From NCBI RefSeq assembly GCF_041438865.1, contig NZ_CP109450.1, forward strand, positions 1,550,001 to 1,614,000: a stretch of DNA of 64,000 nucleotides, read 5' to 3'. Shown piece after piece: positions 8,695 to 17,635 of this stretch; positions within the stretch are counted from its first letter, which is position 1; every line of letters starts with the position of its first letter. A program made the position numbers and the translations under genes. This stretch comes from Streptomyces sp. NBC_01471. Its GTDB lineage: Bacteria; Actinomycetota; Actinomycetes; Streptomycetales; Streptomycetaceae. The notes under the pieces are model-generated. The model had not been told where the DNA came from, did no database searches, and saw only the letters and a program-made list of their open reading frames with translations.

Positions 8695-9369
8695 TCAGCC
8701 TTCGACCAGCTGCTTCAGTGCCACGTTGAGCTCCAGGACGTTGACGCGGGGCTCCCCCGCGAAGCCGAGCATCCGGCCGGTGGTGTGGTCGGCGACCAGC
8801 CGGTCGACCCGCGCCACCGTGAGGTGGTTGCGCTCGGCGATCCGGTGCACCTGGAGCTTCGCGTACTGCGGGGAGATGTCCGGGTCGAGACCGGAGCCGG
8901 ACGAGGTGACGGCGTCGGCCGGCACGTCGGACGGCCGCACCCGGTAACCGGCGGTCGAGTTGTCCTTGATCACGGCGGACTTGGCGTCCTTCACCCACTT
9001 GATCAGTTCGGCGTTGTCCCCGGACCGGTTGGTCGCGCCGGACACCAGCAGCTTGTACTGGGTGTTGACGCTGTTGGTGCCCAGACCGTTGGAGGGGCGC
9101 GGCTGGAACCACCTGAGGTCGGGTGCCGGGGTCTGCTGCCCCTTCTTCAGCGGCAGGGTGTAGCTCTGCCCGATGAGGGAGGAGCCGACGACCTTGCCGC
9201 CGGAGGTGATCTCCGAGCCGTTGGCCTGGTGGCCCATGACGGCCTGGGCGACGCCGGTGACGGCGAGCGGGTAGATCACACCGCAGACGACGGTGAGGAC
9301 GAGAAGGGCGCGCAGACCGGCCCAGAGCAGCCGGCCCGTTCCGCTCACGGAGTTGTTCATGATGGTCAC
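8695..9369 (-). CDS. kdpC: KdpC subunit of the K+-transporting ATPase
   Basis: KdpC, 224 residues: one N-terminal transmembrane helix (about residues 15-40) and a large extracytoplasmic domain with [30 protein letters not shown] and VNVLELN, all family hallmarks. It assembles with KdpA and KdpB. The GTG start overlaps the kdpB stop (GTGA), and an internal ATG three codons on (9360) is a possible alternative. It is the last gene of the kdpFABC set. Confidence 0.95.
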   Translation of the reverse strand: MTIMNNSVSGTGRLLWAGLRALLVLTVVCGVIYPLAVTGVAQAVMGHQANGSEITSGGKVVGSSLIGQSYTLPLKKGQQTPAPDLRWFQPRPSNGLGTNSVNTQYKLLVSGATNRSGDNAELIKWVKDAKSAVIKDNSTAGYRVRPSDVPADAVTSSGSGLDPDISPQYAKLQVHRIAERNHLTVARVDRLVADHTTGRMLGFAGEPRVNVLELNVALKQLVEG

Positions 9370-11462
9370 CCGATACCCGGTATGAGGGAGATGAGCAGAT
9401 CGATGATCTTGATGCCGATGAAGGGTGCGACCAGGCCGCCGAGACCGTAGATCCCGAGATTGCGGCGGAGCATCCGGTCGGCGCCGGTCGGCTTGTACCG
9501 CACGCCCTTCAGCGCCAGCGGCACCAGCGCGACGATGATCAGCGCGTTGAAGACGACGGCCGAGAGGATCGCGGTCTCGGGCGACGACAGGCGCATGATG
9601 TTGAGCTTGTCGAGGCTCGGGTACGCCACCGCGAACATCGCGGGGATGATCGCGAAGTACTTGGCGACGTCGTTGGCGATCGAGAACGTCGTCAGCGCGC
9701 CCCGGGTGATGAGCAGTTGCTTGCCGATCTCGACGATCTCGATCAGCTTGGTGGGGTTGGAGTCCAGGTCCACCATGTTCCCGGCCTCCTTGGCGGCCGA
9801 GGTTCCGGTGTTCATGGCCACCCCGACGTCCGCCTGGGCCAGCGCGGGGGCGTCGTTCGTCCCGTCACCGGTCATCGCCACGAGCTTGCCGCCGGCCTGC
9901 TCACGCTTGATCAGCGCCATCTTGTCCTCGGGGGTGGCCTCGGCGAGGAAGTCGTCGACACCTGCCTCCTGGGCGATGGCCCGGGCGGTCAGCGGGTTGT
10001 CGCCCGTGATCATGACGGTCTTGATGCCCATCCGGCGCAGCTCGTCGAACCGCTCCCGCATGCCTTCCTTGACGACGTCCTTGAGGTGGATGACGCCGAG
10101 CACCCGGGCGCCTTCCCCGTCCTCGACGGCGACGAGCAGCGGGGTGCCGCCCGCCTCCGAGATCGCGTCGGTGAGCGTCTGCGCGTCCTCGGAGACCCGG
10201 CCGCCGTTCTCCCGGACCCAGGCCACCACGGAGCCGCTCGCGCCCTTGCGGATCCGGCGCCCGCCGGTGTCCACACCCGACATCCGGGTCTGGGCGGTGA
10301 AGGAGATCCAGTCGGCCCCGGTCAGCTCGCCCCGGCTGCGCTCGCGCAGCCCGTACTTCTCCTTGGCGAGTACGACGACCGAGCGGCCCTCCGGCGTCTC
10401 GTCGGCCAGCGAGGAGAGCTGCGCCGCATCGGCGAGCACGGCCTCGGTGACACCCCTGACGGGGACGAACGCGGCGGCCTGCCGGTTGCCGAGCGTGATG
10501 GTGCCGGTCTTGTCGAGCAGCAGGGTCGACACATCGCCCGCGGCCTCGACCGCGCGTCCGGACATGGCCAGCACATTGCGCTGGACGAGCCGGTCCATGC
10601 CCGCGATACCGATCGCGGAGAGCAGGGCCCCGATGGTGGTCGGGATCAGGCAGACCAGCAGCGCGGTGAGCACGATCATCGACTGCTTCGCACCGGCGTA
10701 CGTCGCGAACGGCTGGAGGGTCACGACCGCCAGCAGGAAGACGATGGTGAGTGAGGCGAGCAGGATGTTCAGCGCGATCTCGTTGGGCGTCTTCTGCCGG
10801 GCGGCGCCCTCCACCAGCCTGATCATCCGGTCGATGAAGGTCTCGCCGGGCTTCGTCATGATCTTGACGACGATCCGGTCGGACAGCACCTTCGTACCGC
10901 CGGTGACGGCCGACCGGTCACCGCCCGACTCCCTGATGACGGGGGCCGATTCACCGGTGATGGCGGACTCGTCGACCGAGGCCACCCCTTCGACGACGTC
11001 GCCGTCCCCGGGGATGGTGTCACCGGCCTCGCAGACCACCAGATCGCCGATGCGCAGCGCGGCGCCCGGCACCTGCGCCTCCACTGCTCCGTCGAGGCGC
11101 CGGGCGACGGTGTCGCTCTTGGCCTTGCGGAGCGTGTCGGCCTGGGCCTTGCCGCGGCCCTCGGCGACCGCCTCCGCCAGATTGGCGAAGACCGTGGTCA
11201 GCCAGAGCCAGCCGGTGATGGCCCAGCCGAACCAGTCGCCGGGGTCCTTGAGGGCGAACCCGGTGGTGACGACGGAGCCGACCTCGACCACGAACATCAC
11301 GGGCGACTTGACCATGATCCGCGGGTCGAGTTTGCGCAGCGCGTCGGGGAAGGACCTGAGCAGCTGCCGGGGGTCGAAAAGACCGCCGCCGACGCGGCCT
11401 TCGGACTTCGGGTCCTGCGGTGCGTCCTGGTGGGGGACGCGGGCCGGGGTGAGGGTACTCAT
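9366..11462 (-). CDS. kdpB: KdpB catalytic P-type ATPase subunit
   Basis: P-type ATPase of 698 residues. The phosphorylation motif DKTGTIT is intact, as are TGES in the actuator domain ([10 protein letters not shown]), the nucleotide-binding region and [18 protein letters not shown] in the P domain. The length and the order of membrane segments are normal for KdpB. It couples ATP hydrolysis to K+ movement through KdpA. It is coupled to its neighbours by 4-base overlaps at both ends (with kdpA and kdpC). Confidence 0.97.
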   Translation of the reverse strand: MSTLTPARVPHQDAPQDPKSEGRVGGGLFDPRQLLRSFPDALRKLDPRIMVKSPVMFVVEVGSVVTTGFALKDPGDWFGWAITGWLWLTTVFANLAEAVAEGRGKAQADTLRKAKSDTVARRLDGAVEAQVPGAALRIGDLVVCEAGDTIPGDGDVVEGVASVDESAITGESAPVIRESGGDRSAVTGGTKVLSDRIVVKIMTKPGETFIDRMIRLVEGAARQKTPNEIALNILLASLTIVFLLAVVTLQPFATYAGAKQSMIVLTALLVCLIPTTIGALLSAIGIAGMDRLVQRNVLAMSGRAVEAAGDVSTLLLDKTGTITLGNRQAAAFVPVRGVTEAVLADAAQLSSLADETPEGRSVVVLAKEKYGLRERSRGELTGADWISFTAQTRMSGVDTGGRRIRKGASGSVVAWVRENGGRVSEDAQTLTDAISEAGGTPLLVAVEDGEGARVLGVIHLKDVVKEGMRERFDELRRMGIKTVMITGDNPLTARAIAQEAGVDDFLAEATPEDKMALIKREQAGGKLVAMTGDGTNDAPALAQADVGVAMNTGTSAAKEAGNMVDLDSNPTKLIEIVEIGKQLLITRGALTTFSIANDVAKYFAIIPAMFAVAYPSLDKLNIMRLSSPETAILSAVVFNALIIVALVPLALKGVRYKPTGADRMLRRNLGIYGLGGLVAPFIGIKIIDLLISLIPGIG

Positions 11463-13138
11463 GACGCCAGCCCTTCAGCGAGCGGGCCCAGCGCGAGCGC
11501 CGGGAAGTAGGTCAGACCAGCGATGATCATGATCGTGCCGACCAGGAGCCCGGCGAAGAGCGGCTTGTCGGTACGGAGGGTCCCGGAGGTCTCGGGGATC
11601 TGGCGCTGCTCGGCGAGCGAACCCGCGAGCGCCAGGACGAACACCATCGGCACGAACCGGCCGAGCAGCATGGCGAGCCCGATGGTGGTGTTGAACCACT
11701 GGGTGTCGGCGCCGAGTCCGGCGAAGGCCGAACCGTTGTTGTTGGCGCCGGACGTATAGGCGTAGAGGATCTCCGAGAAGCCGTGCGCCCCGGAGTTGGT
11801 CATCGAGTGGCCGGGGGTCGGGAGCGCCATCGCGGCCGCGGTGAAGCAGAGCACCAGTGCCGGGGTGACGAGGATGTAGCAGGCCGCGAACTTGATCTCG
11901 CGGACGCCGATCTTCTTGCCCAGGTACTCGGGCGTGCGGCCGACCATCAGGCCCGCGATGAACACCGCGATGACCGCCATGATCAGCATGCCGTAGAGGC
12001 CGGAGCCGACGCCGCCCGGCGCGATCTCACCGAGCTGCATGCCGAGCATCGTGATGCCGCCGCCGAAGCCGGTGAACGACGAGTGGAAGGAGTTGACCGC
12101 GCCCGTCGAGGTGAGCGTGGTCGCCACCGAGAAGATCGACGAGCCGCCGATCCCGAAGCGGGTCTCCTTGCCCTCCATGGCGCCGCCCGCGAGGTCGAAG
12201 GCGGGGCCGCCGTGGTGGAACTCGGTCCACATCATCAGGGCGGTGAAGGCGATCCAGATGGTCACCATCGTCGCCAGGATCGCGTAGCCCTGTTTGAGGG
12301 AGCCCGCCATGCGGCCGAAGGTGCGCGTCATCGCGAAGGGGATGACCAGGATCAGGAAGACCTCCAGGAGGTTGGAGAGGCCGTTCGGATTCTCGAAGGG
12401 GTGGGCGGAGTTGGCGTTGAAGTAGCCGCCGCCGTTGGTGCCCAGCTCCTTGATGGCCTCCTGCGAGGCGACAGCGCCGCCGTTCCACTGCTGCGATCCG
12501 CCGCCGAACTGGCCCACCTCGTGGATCCCCGCGAAGTTCTGGATGGCGCCGCACGCCACCAGGACCAGTGCGCCGACGACGGCGATGGGGATCAGGATGC
12601 GGACGGTGCCGCGGACCAGGTCGGCCCAGAAGTTGCCCAGTTCACCCCCGCCGGACGCGGTGGTGCGGGAGCGGGCGAAGCCCCGTACGAGAGCGATCGC
12701 GACGGCCATGCCGACGGCGGCCGAGACGAAGTTCTGCACCGCGAGGCCACCGGTCTGCACGACGTGGCCCATGGCCTGCTCGCCCGAGTACGACTGCCAG
12801 TTGGTGTTGGCGACGAAGGAGGCAGCGGTGTTGAACGCCTGGTCCGGGTCGATCGACCGGAAGCCCAGCGAGCCGGGCAGCCCGCCCTGCACCCGCTGGA
12901 GCAGATAGAGGAAGAGGATGCTCACCAGGGAGAAGGCGAGGACCCCGCGGAGGTACGCCGGCCAGCGCATCGCGGAGTCGGGGTTGGCGCCGATGGCCTT
13001 GTAGATCCACTTCTCGACCCGCAGATGCCGGTCGGACGAGTAGACGCGGGCCATGAAGTCGCCGAGCGGCCGGTAGACCAGACCAAGCGCCACGATGAGC
13101 GCGAGCATCTGGAGCACACCGGCGAGGAGGGGGCTCAT
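11459..13138 (-). CDS. kdpA: KdpA potassium-binding channel subunit
   Basis: KdpA, 559 residues, about ten transmembrane segments and selectivity-filter-like loops ([55 protein letters not shown]). This is the K+-translocating subunit. It begins six bases after the kdpF stop and ends by overlapping kdpB. Confidence 0.97.
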   Translation of the reverse strand: MSPLLAGVLQMLALIVALGLVYRPLGDFMARVYSSDRHLRVEKWIYKAIGANPDSAMRWPAYLRGVLAFSLVSILFLYLLQRVQGGLPGSLGFRSIDPDQAFNTAASFVANTNWQSYSGEQAMGHVVQTGGLAVQNFVSAAVGMAVAIALVRGFARSRTTASGGGELGNFWADLVRGTVRILIPIAVVGALVLVACGAIQNFAGIHEVGQFGGGSQQWNGGAVASQEAIKELGTNGGGYFNANSAHPFENPNGLSNLLEVFLILVIPFAMTRTFGRMAGSLKQGYAILATMVTIWIAFTALMMWTEFHHGGPAFDLAGGAMEGKETRFGIGGSSIFSVATTLTSTGAVNSFHSSFTGFGGGITMLGMQLGEIAPGGVGSGLYGMLIMAVIAVFIAGLMVGRTPEYLGKKIGVREIKFAACYILVTPALVLCFTAAAMALPTPGHSMTNSGAHGFSEILYAYTSGANNNGSAFAGLGADTQWFNTTIGLAMLLGRFVPMVFVLALAGSLAEQRQIPETSGTLRTDKPLFAGLLVGTIMIIAGLTYFPALALGPLAEGLAS

Positions 13139-13144
13139 CAGGTC

Positions 13145-13243
13145 TCAGAACCTCTCCGGGTGGATGAGGGCGAGGACGAGGTAGCCCAGCAGGGCGACGG
13201 CCACCACGAGGCCGATCACCGCTTCCACGGCAGAACCGGTCAC
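13145..13243 (-). CDS. kdpF: KdpF small subunit
   Basis: A 32-residue single-helix protein ending GYLVLALIHPERF, the typical KdpF C-terminal pattern. The GTG start at 13243 overlaps the TGA of the preceding small ORF by four bases. KdpF stabilises the KdpABC complex in the membrane. It is shorter than most gene finders accept, but its position immediately before kdpA and its sequence are diagnostic. Confidence 0.88.
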   Translation of the reverse strand: MTGSAVEAVIGLVVAVALLGYLVLALIHPERF

Positions 13244-13323
13244 AGCTTCGACACCCCCTTGGCGATGAGCGCCACCAGCGCGAAAACCGCGACCATGGTG
13301 ACGACGAAGGCCACATCGGCCAT
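13240..13323 (-). CDS. 27-residue membrane microprotein upstream of kdpF
   Basis: A very short ORF from ATG 13323. It has a perfect AGGAG ribosome binding site seven bases upstream, one hydrophobic helix (AFVVTMVAVFALVALIA) and a basic C-terminus (KGVSKL). It ends in a GTGA overlap with kdpF, so it is the first gene of the kdp operon. I recall similar tiny ORFs ahead of actinobacterial kdpF but know of no function. It may be a second KdpF-like stabiliser or a regulatory microprotein. The real start is well supported; longer upstream readings in this frame are not. Confidence 0.75.
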   Translation of the reverse strand: MADVAFVVTMVAVFALVALIAKGVSKL

Positions 13324-13497
13324 CGTGAGCTCCTGAAACAGTTCGAGGATTCGAAAGAACGGACTCCCTGAGCAAACCCCCTCGAACGGCGCCCCAGCCG
13401 TTCGTTGACGCCTCCCATACGGCGAGCGCCCCGCCCTTGACGCGATCCCTACGCGGCGGCCCGTGACCCGAGCACACACGGCCTTGACCAGCGGAAA
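13324..13497 (-). promoter_or_regulatory. kdp operon leader/promoter region with an inverted repeat
   Basis: This is the only space for the kdpFABC promoter, on the minus strand. It contains a perfect 8-bp inverted repeat CGAACGGC/GCCGTTCG (13383-13404, 6-base loop) and a second palindromic patch, TTCGAGGATTCGAA, near 13338. I cannot define -10/-35 hexamers. KdpE would be expected to bind here. Confidence 0.45.
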
Positions 13498-13541
13498 GGC
13501 CGGTGGCCCGCACTCCCGTCGGGGAGTGCGGGCCACCGGCC
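13498..13541 (-). terminator. Terminator of the thioesterase-dut-DUF3710 operon
   Basis: Perfect 20-bp inverted repeat with a 4-base loop. On the minus strand it is followed by TTTCC. It lies downstream of the DUF3710 stop and insulates the kdp promoter. Confidence 0.85.
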
Positions 13542-13545
13542 CTGC

Positions 13546-13575
13546 TGTGCTGTGCTGTGCTGTGCTGTGCTGTGC
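13546..13575. repeat. Pentanucleotide tandem repeat (TGTGC)6
   Basis: Six exact consecutive TGTGC units between the DUF3710 stop codon and its terminator hairpin. Their period makes them a candidate slippage locus, but they lie outside any coding frame. Confidence 0.95.
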
Positions 13576-13581
13576 GGAGGG

Positions 13582-14352
13582 TCAGCGGATCTCGGTGATC
13601 TCCGGTCCGCGCTGGAGCTGACCCATGCCGCCGGAGAAGCGCGAGCCCTCCTGCTCCTCCTGCTGGACGCCGTCGGGCATCATCTGCGCGTCGTCCGGCA
13701 GCTTGAGGACGATCGGGTCCCGGGGAGCCATCGGGCCCTCACCGCGGACGACCACAGTGTCCCGGAAGATCTGCTCCAGCACACCGGCCGCCTCGGGCTG
13801 GACCGCGCCCTGTCCCGAGATGACGCCGCGCAGGAACCAGCGCGGCCCGTCGACGCCGACGAAGCGCACCAGCTGCACGCCGTTCGTACCGTCCGGGAGC
13901 TGGACGGGCACCTGGGCCCGCAGCTCCCAGCCGAGCGGGCCCTCGACCTCGTCGATGATGCCGCCCTGCTGGGTGATGCCCGAGGCGATCTCCTCGCGCA
14001 CCTCGCCCCAGATGCCTTCCTTCTTCGGCGCCGCGAAGCCCTGGAGCTGGACGGCGCTGTCGCGCAGGACGACCGTGGCCGCGACGATCGCGTCCCCCGC
14101 GACCTCGACGCGCAGCTCCATGCCCTCGACCCCGGGGACGAACAGACCGCCCAGGTCCACCCGTCCCTCGGCCGCCTCACGGACCTCGGAGATGTCCCAC
14201 GGACCGTCGGGGCGCGGCGCGGGGGGCAGGCCGGACCTGCGCACACCGCTCACCTCTGCCGACTCATCGCCGCCGGCGCCGTCGGATGCGAACTGACCGG
14301 CCTCGCCCGTCGCGTCCTCGTCGGAACCGCTGTTCTTGCGACGTCCGAACAC
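13582..14352 (-). CDS. DUF3710 family protein
   Basis: Soluble protein of 256 residues, Rv2696c/DUF3710 family, with no known function. It has an acidic, low-complexity N-terminus, a conserved core (GPWDISEV, VDLGGLFVPG, GWELRAQVPVQLPDGT) and a glutamine/glutamate-rich tail. The GTG start (VFGRRKNSG) is preceded by GGAAGGAC. It lies one base after the dut stop, so the pair is a tight operon, as in mycobacteria. The constant link to dUTPase hints at nucleotide or genome maintenance; this is inference. Confidence 0.85.
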   Translation of the reverse strand: MFGRRKNSGSDEDATGEAGQFASDGAGGDESAEVSGVRRSGLPPAPRPDGPWDISEVREAAEGRVDLGGLFVPGVEGMELRVEVAGDAIVAATVVLRDSAVQLQGFAAPKKEGIWGEVREEIASGITQQGGIIDEVEGPLGWELRAQVPVQLPDGTNGVQLVRFVGVDGPRWFLRGVISGQGAVQPEAAGVLEQIFRDTVVVRGEGPMAPRDPIVLKLPDDAQMMPDGVQQEEQEGSRFSGGMGQLQRGPEITEIR

Positions 14353-14353
14353 G

Positions 14354-14869
14354 TCACTGTCCTTCCCGGTCGGATACGACCGATGCGTATCGATTCCCAC
14401 CCTGTGGCCCGCCCACAGCGGCATGTCCGCCGGTGGACCCGAAGCCCCCTCCGGCCCGTGCCGAGCCCGGAAGCTCCGCCACCTCATGGAAGCGCACCTT
14501 CTCGACCTGCTGTACTACCAGCTGGGCGATCCGGTCGAAGCGCTCGAACCGCACCGTCTCGCGCGGATCGAGATTGACCACGATCACCTTGATCTCTCCA
14601 CGGTACCCGGCATCGACCGTCCCCGGGGCATTCACCAGGGCAACTCCGCAGCGGGCCGCGAGCCCGGACCGTGGGTGCACGAAGGCGGCATACCCGTCGG
14701 GCAGCGCCACCGAGATCCCGGTGGGCAGCACGGTCCGCTCCCCCGGCGCCAGCTCGGCGGCCTCGGTGGTCATCAGATCGGCGCCGGCGTCGCCGGGGTG
14801 CCCGTAGGCGGGGAGCGGCACCTCGGGGTCGACGCGGCGGATCAGTACGTCTACGGGGTCACGGCTCAT
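14354..14869 (-). CDS. dut: dUTP diphosphatase
   Basis: Trimeric dUTPase, 171 residues, hydrolysing dUTP to dUMP and pyrophosphate. All five motifs are present: DAGADL, PRSGLA, GTVDAGYRGEI, RFDRIAQLV and the C-terminal GGFGSTG, followed by an extra 20-residue tail. The start overlaps the thioesterase stop by four bases (ATGA). Confidence 0.96.
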   Translation of the reverse strand: MSRDPVDVLIRRVDPEVPLPAYGHPGDAGADLMTTEAAELAPGERTVLPTGISVALPDGYAAFVHPRSGLAARCGVALVNAPGTVDAGYRGEIKVIVVNLDPRETVRFERFDRIAQLVVQQVEKVRFHEVAELPGSARAGGGFGSTGGHAAVGGPQGGNRYASVVSDREGQ

Positions 14870-15462
14870 GGGTTCACCTCGAAGGCGCGGACGCGCTTGA
14901 TCTGGTCGGGGTCGTCCATCGCGGCCCGGATCTCCTCAGGACGCCCGTTCTCGGTGAAGTGGTCGACCTTGACCTCGACGAACAGGGCATCGGCGCGGAC
15001 GGCCACGGGCCCTTCGGGGCCGCCGATCCGGCCGGTCGCGGTGGAGTAGATCTTCCGGCCGCTCACCGCGGTGATCCGGGCCTCCAGGTGGAGCGCGGTG
15101 CCCACCGGGACCGGCCGTACGAAGTCGGTCTCCAGCCGGCCGGTCACCGCGATCACCCGCAGCAGCCAGTTCAGCGATCCGAGCGTCTCGTCGAGGGCGG
15201 AGGCCAGCACACCGCCGTGCGCGAGGCCCGGCGCGCCCTGATGGGCGGGTTTCACGGTGAACTCGGCGGTGACGGTCACACCTTCACCGGCGCGCGCCTG
15301 GAGGTGCAGCCCGTGCGGCTGCCCCTCGCCGCAGCCGAAACAGTGCGCGTAGTGCGCTCCGAGCAGCTCTCCGGGGGCCGGGGCATCGTGGTGGCGCACG
15401 GGCGCTATGGCGTCGGCCGGGGGCGTCAGCGCTGAAGATGTTCGTGTCACAGCCGCAGACAT
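14866..15462 (-). CDS. PaaI-type hotdog-fold thioesterase
   Basis: Acyl-CoA thioesterase family protein, 198 residues, with the hotdog core HQGAPGLAHGGVLASALDETLG and a Cys-rich lead (HCFGCGEGQPHGLHLQ). The HGG motif with downstream D/E is the usual active-site arrangement; the natural substrate is unknown. ATG 15462 was chosen over 15498 because the upstream residues are arginine-rich and atypical. It is divergent from the DUF3093 gene and first in the operon with dut. Confidence 0.8.
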   Translation of the reverse strand: MSAAVTRTSSALTPPADAIAPVRHHDAPAPGELLGAHYAHCFGCGEGQPHGLHLQARAGEGVTVTAEFTVKPAHQGAPGLAHGGVLASALDETLGSLNWLLRVIAVTGRLETDFVRPVPVGTALHLEARITAVSGRKIYSTATGRIGGPEGPVAVRADALFVEVKVDHFTENGRPEEIRAAMDDPDQIKRVRAFEVNP

Positions 15463-15508
15463 TACCCGCGCGGCAACGCGGCGACGGCACCATGCCAAGC
15501 TTGGCTTT

Positions 15509-15955
15509 ATGCAGCCTTACGAAGAACGTCTCACCGCGCCCCGTTCCTGGTGGCTCATCGCCCTGCTCGTCGGGATCGCGGGCGCGCTGATCACTCTGCC
15601 GCTCGGCACGCTGCCGATGCTCGGCGGCCTGGTCGGCGGGGCGGCGGTGGCGGGCATCATCGTGAGTTCGTACGGCTCGGTCCGCATCCGGGTCGTCGCG
15701 GGCTCACTCGTCGCGGGCGACGCGAAGATCCCGCTGTCCGCGCTGGGCGAGGCCACGGTGCTGGATGCCGAGGAGACGGTCGCCTGGCGCTCGTACAAGG
15801 CTGATCCGCGCGCCTTCATGCTGATGCGCAGCTATGTGCGCACGGCCCTGCGGGTGGAGATCACGGACCCGACCGACCCGACGCCGTACGCCTATCTCTC
15901 GACCCGCGACCCCGAGGCGCTCAAGACGGCGCTGGCCGCGGTGCCCGCCGCCTAG
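15509..15955 (+). CDS. DUF3093 membrane protein
   Basis: Small membrane protein of 148 residues. Two adjacent hydrophobic helices (residues 13-50) precede a cytosolic domain with RIRVVAGSLVAGDAKIPLSAL and YAYLSTRDPEAL. It fits the actinobacterial DUF3093 family (Rv2698 type). Similarity starts at MQPYEERL, supporting ATG 15509. It ends tail-to-tail with the EcsC-like gene; both use the same CTAG for their stops. Confidence 0.82.
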   Translation: MQPYEERLTAPRSWWLIALLVGIAGALITLPLGTLPMLGGLVGGAAVAGIIVSSYGSVRIRVVAGSLVAGDAKIPLSALGEATVLDAEETVAWRSYKADPRAFMLMRSYVRTALRVEITDPTDPTPYAYLSTRDPEALKTALAAVPAA

Positions 15956-16932
15956 CGCTCCTCGGTCCGTCCGCCGGGGAGCTCCTTCGGCTGCTGCAGC
16001 GGTGGCAGCTCCGGGAGGGCGTCCCAGGGGACCTGGCGCTTGCGCATGTCCTTGCGCACCTTGTCGGCGAGTTTCCTGGTGTCCCGGCGGTTCATCACGG
16101 CACCCACGGTGGCGCCCACCATGAACGGCATCAGGTTCGGCAGGTCGCGGACCGTGCGCTTCATGATCTGCTGGCGCATTTCGCGCTTCATCTGGCCGCC
16201 GAGGGCCGTGAACGTGGCCGGCTTGGTGATGTCGAACCCGCGCTCGCCCGACCACGCGTGCAGATAGGCGGTGGAGCGCTCCTTGAGGCCGCCCGGCGGG
16301 CGCATGCCGTAGACCTCGTGCAGTTCGGCGACGAGCTTCAGCTCGATCGCCGCCACTCCGGTGATCTCCGCGGCGATCTCGGCCGGCATGGCGAGCGGTA
16401 CGGGCAGCATCGCGGCCGCTCCGATGCCCGCGCCGACGGTGGAGGTCGCGTTGGCCGCGCCCGCGACGAGCCGGTCGGCGATCTCCTCCGGTCCGAGACC
16501 GGGAAAGTGCTTGCGCAGCGTCGTGAGATCGCGGACCGGGATCCGGGGCGCGATGTCGATGATGCGGTCGGTGATGTACGCGAACCCCGCCTTCGCGCCT
16601 TCGCCGCCCTTCTGGATGCCCTGCTGTATCCCGTGCTGTATGCCGTGCCTCAGAGCGCCCAGCCGACGGGCCCCGGTCGTGGGTCCGTCCTGCATCCCCC
16701 GTGCCACCGCCGCGAAGGGCGCCGCTTCGTCGAGCGAGGCCGGAAGGCCCCGCTCGTCGTCACGTGCGCTGCTGACGAGCGCGCTCGCCCCCTGGTCACC
16801 CTCCGGGGGCCGGAGGACGCGGGGCTCGGCGGGTGCTTCCGCACCCTCTGCCGGGCCCGTGCCGCCCTGCTGGTCCTCGGGGGAACCCTTCCGCCGGAAG
16901 CGTCGCTTCCGGGACGGTGTCGCGCCTGCCAC
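15952..16932 (-). CDS. EcsC-like membrane-associated protein
   Basis: Protein of 326 residues. After a disordered N-terminal 100 residues, a short repeat (HGIQ, HGIQ, QGIQ) precedes a helical domain resembling EcsC-family proteins: TSTVGAGIGAAAMLPVP, AEIAAEITGVAAIELKLVAE and LHEVYG. The C-terminal part is strongly basic (KRTVRDLPNLMPFMVGA, RRDTRKLADKVRKDMRKRQ). The function is unknown. It follows the DUF4193 gene by 11 bases in the same direction. Confidence 0.65.
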   Translation of the reverse strand: MAGATPSRKRRFRRKGSPEDQQGGTGPAEGAEAPAEPRVLRPPEGDQGASALVSSARDDERGLPASLDEAAPFAAVARGMQDGPTTGARRLGALRHGIQHGIQQGIQKGGEGAKAGFAYITDRIIDIAPRIPVRDLTTLRKHFPGLGPEEIADRLVAGAANATSTVGAGIGAAAMLPVPLAMPAEIAAEITGVAAIELKLVAELHEVYGMRPPGGLKERSTAYLHAWSGERGFDITKPATFTALGGQMKREMRQQIMKRTVRDLPNLMPFMVGATVGAVMNRRDTRKLADKVRKDMRKRQVPWDALPELPPLQQPKELPGGRTEER

Positions 16933-16943
16933 GGCCGACTGCC

Positions 16944-17240
16944 TCAGTCGCAGTCGCGGCAGATGGGCTGGCCGTTCTTCTCGCGCGCCAGCTGGCTGCG
17001 GTGGTGCACGAGGAAGCAGCTCATGCAGGTGAACTCGTCGGCCTGCCGGGGCAGCACCCGGACCGACAGCTCTTCGTTGGACAGGTCCGCGCCGGGCAGC
17101 TCAAGACCCTCGGCCTGCTCGAACTCGTCGACGTCGACGGCAGCCGTCGACTTGTCGTTCCGACGTGCCTTGAGCTCTTCCAGACTGTCCTGGTCGCTGT
17201 CGTCGTCGGTCTTGCGTGGAGTGTCGTAATCCGTAGCCAT
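16944..17240 (-). CDS. DUF4193 zinc-ribbon protein
   Basis: Acidic protein of 98 residues with a CxxC (CMSC) and, 23 residues on, a terminal CRDC, predicting a zinc ribbon. It is the Rv2699c/DUF4193 family and matches its usual size of about 100. Start ATG 17240 has a GGGGGAGAG ribosome binding site. The function is unknown; conserved in actinobacteria next to dut/suhB. Confidence 0.88.
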   Translation of the reverse strand: MATDYDTPRKTDDDSDQDSLEELKARRNDKSTAAVDVDEFEQAEGLELPGADLSNEELSVRVLPRQADEFTCMSCFLVHHRSQLAREKNGQPICRDCD

Positions 17241-17635
17241 GTCGCGCTCTCCCCCTCTGGGTATTTGCGGTGTCTCCAGCGCACGTAACGCGTGAGAGGC
17301 CGGACTTGTGCCCGACCCGAGGCGGAGATTTTGCCTCACATCAAGGTCTGTTACTCAATCGACACCCAACCGGATCCCTGGGGAGAGATCCATTTGGATG
17401 GCGATCGGGACCGTACACGGTCCCGGGGTGACGCTCTGCGGGTGCCACCCCGTGTACTTCCCGTGATGGCACCCCCTGGAAACCCAGGTTTTTCCCAGGT
17501 TTTCGGGGATTTGGGGATCACGGAGAGTAGGTGAACCGAAAATCAATCCTGTGACCGATCGCACACCTGACCGACCGGAACGCGTCCCGAAAATTCCGCG
17601 CAAAGCGAACATCCGGACTACCCCCGCAGACCGGC
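17241..17635. other. 395-base intergenic region with inverted repeats
   Basis: No credible gene. Two inverted repeats are visible: CGGGACCG/CGGTCCCG at 17406-17425 (4-base loop) and GGGTGCCA/TGGCACCC at 17440-17474 (19-base loop). A CCCAGGTTTT direct repeat lies near 17482-17505. The region would hold the DUF4193 promoter and any cutRS terminator. Confidence 0.5.

Noticed and set aside
13324..13497. Possible ydaO riboswitch in the kdp leader
   Set aside because: None of the conserved ydaO blocks seen at 37027-37163 occur here, and the leader is short.
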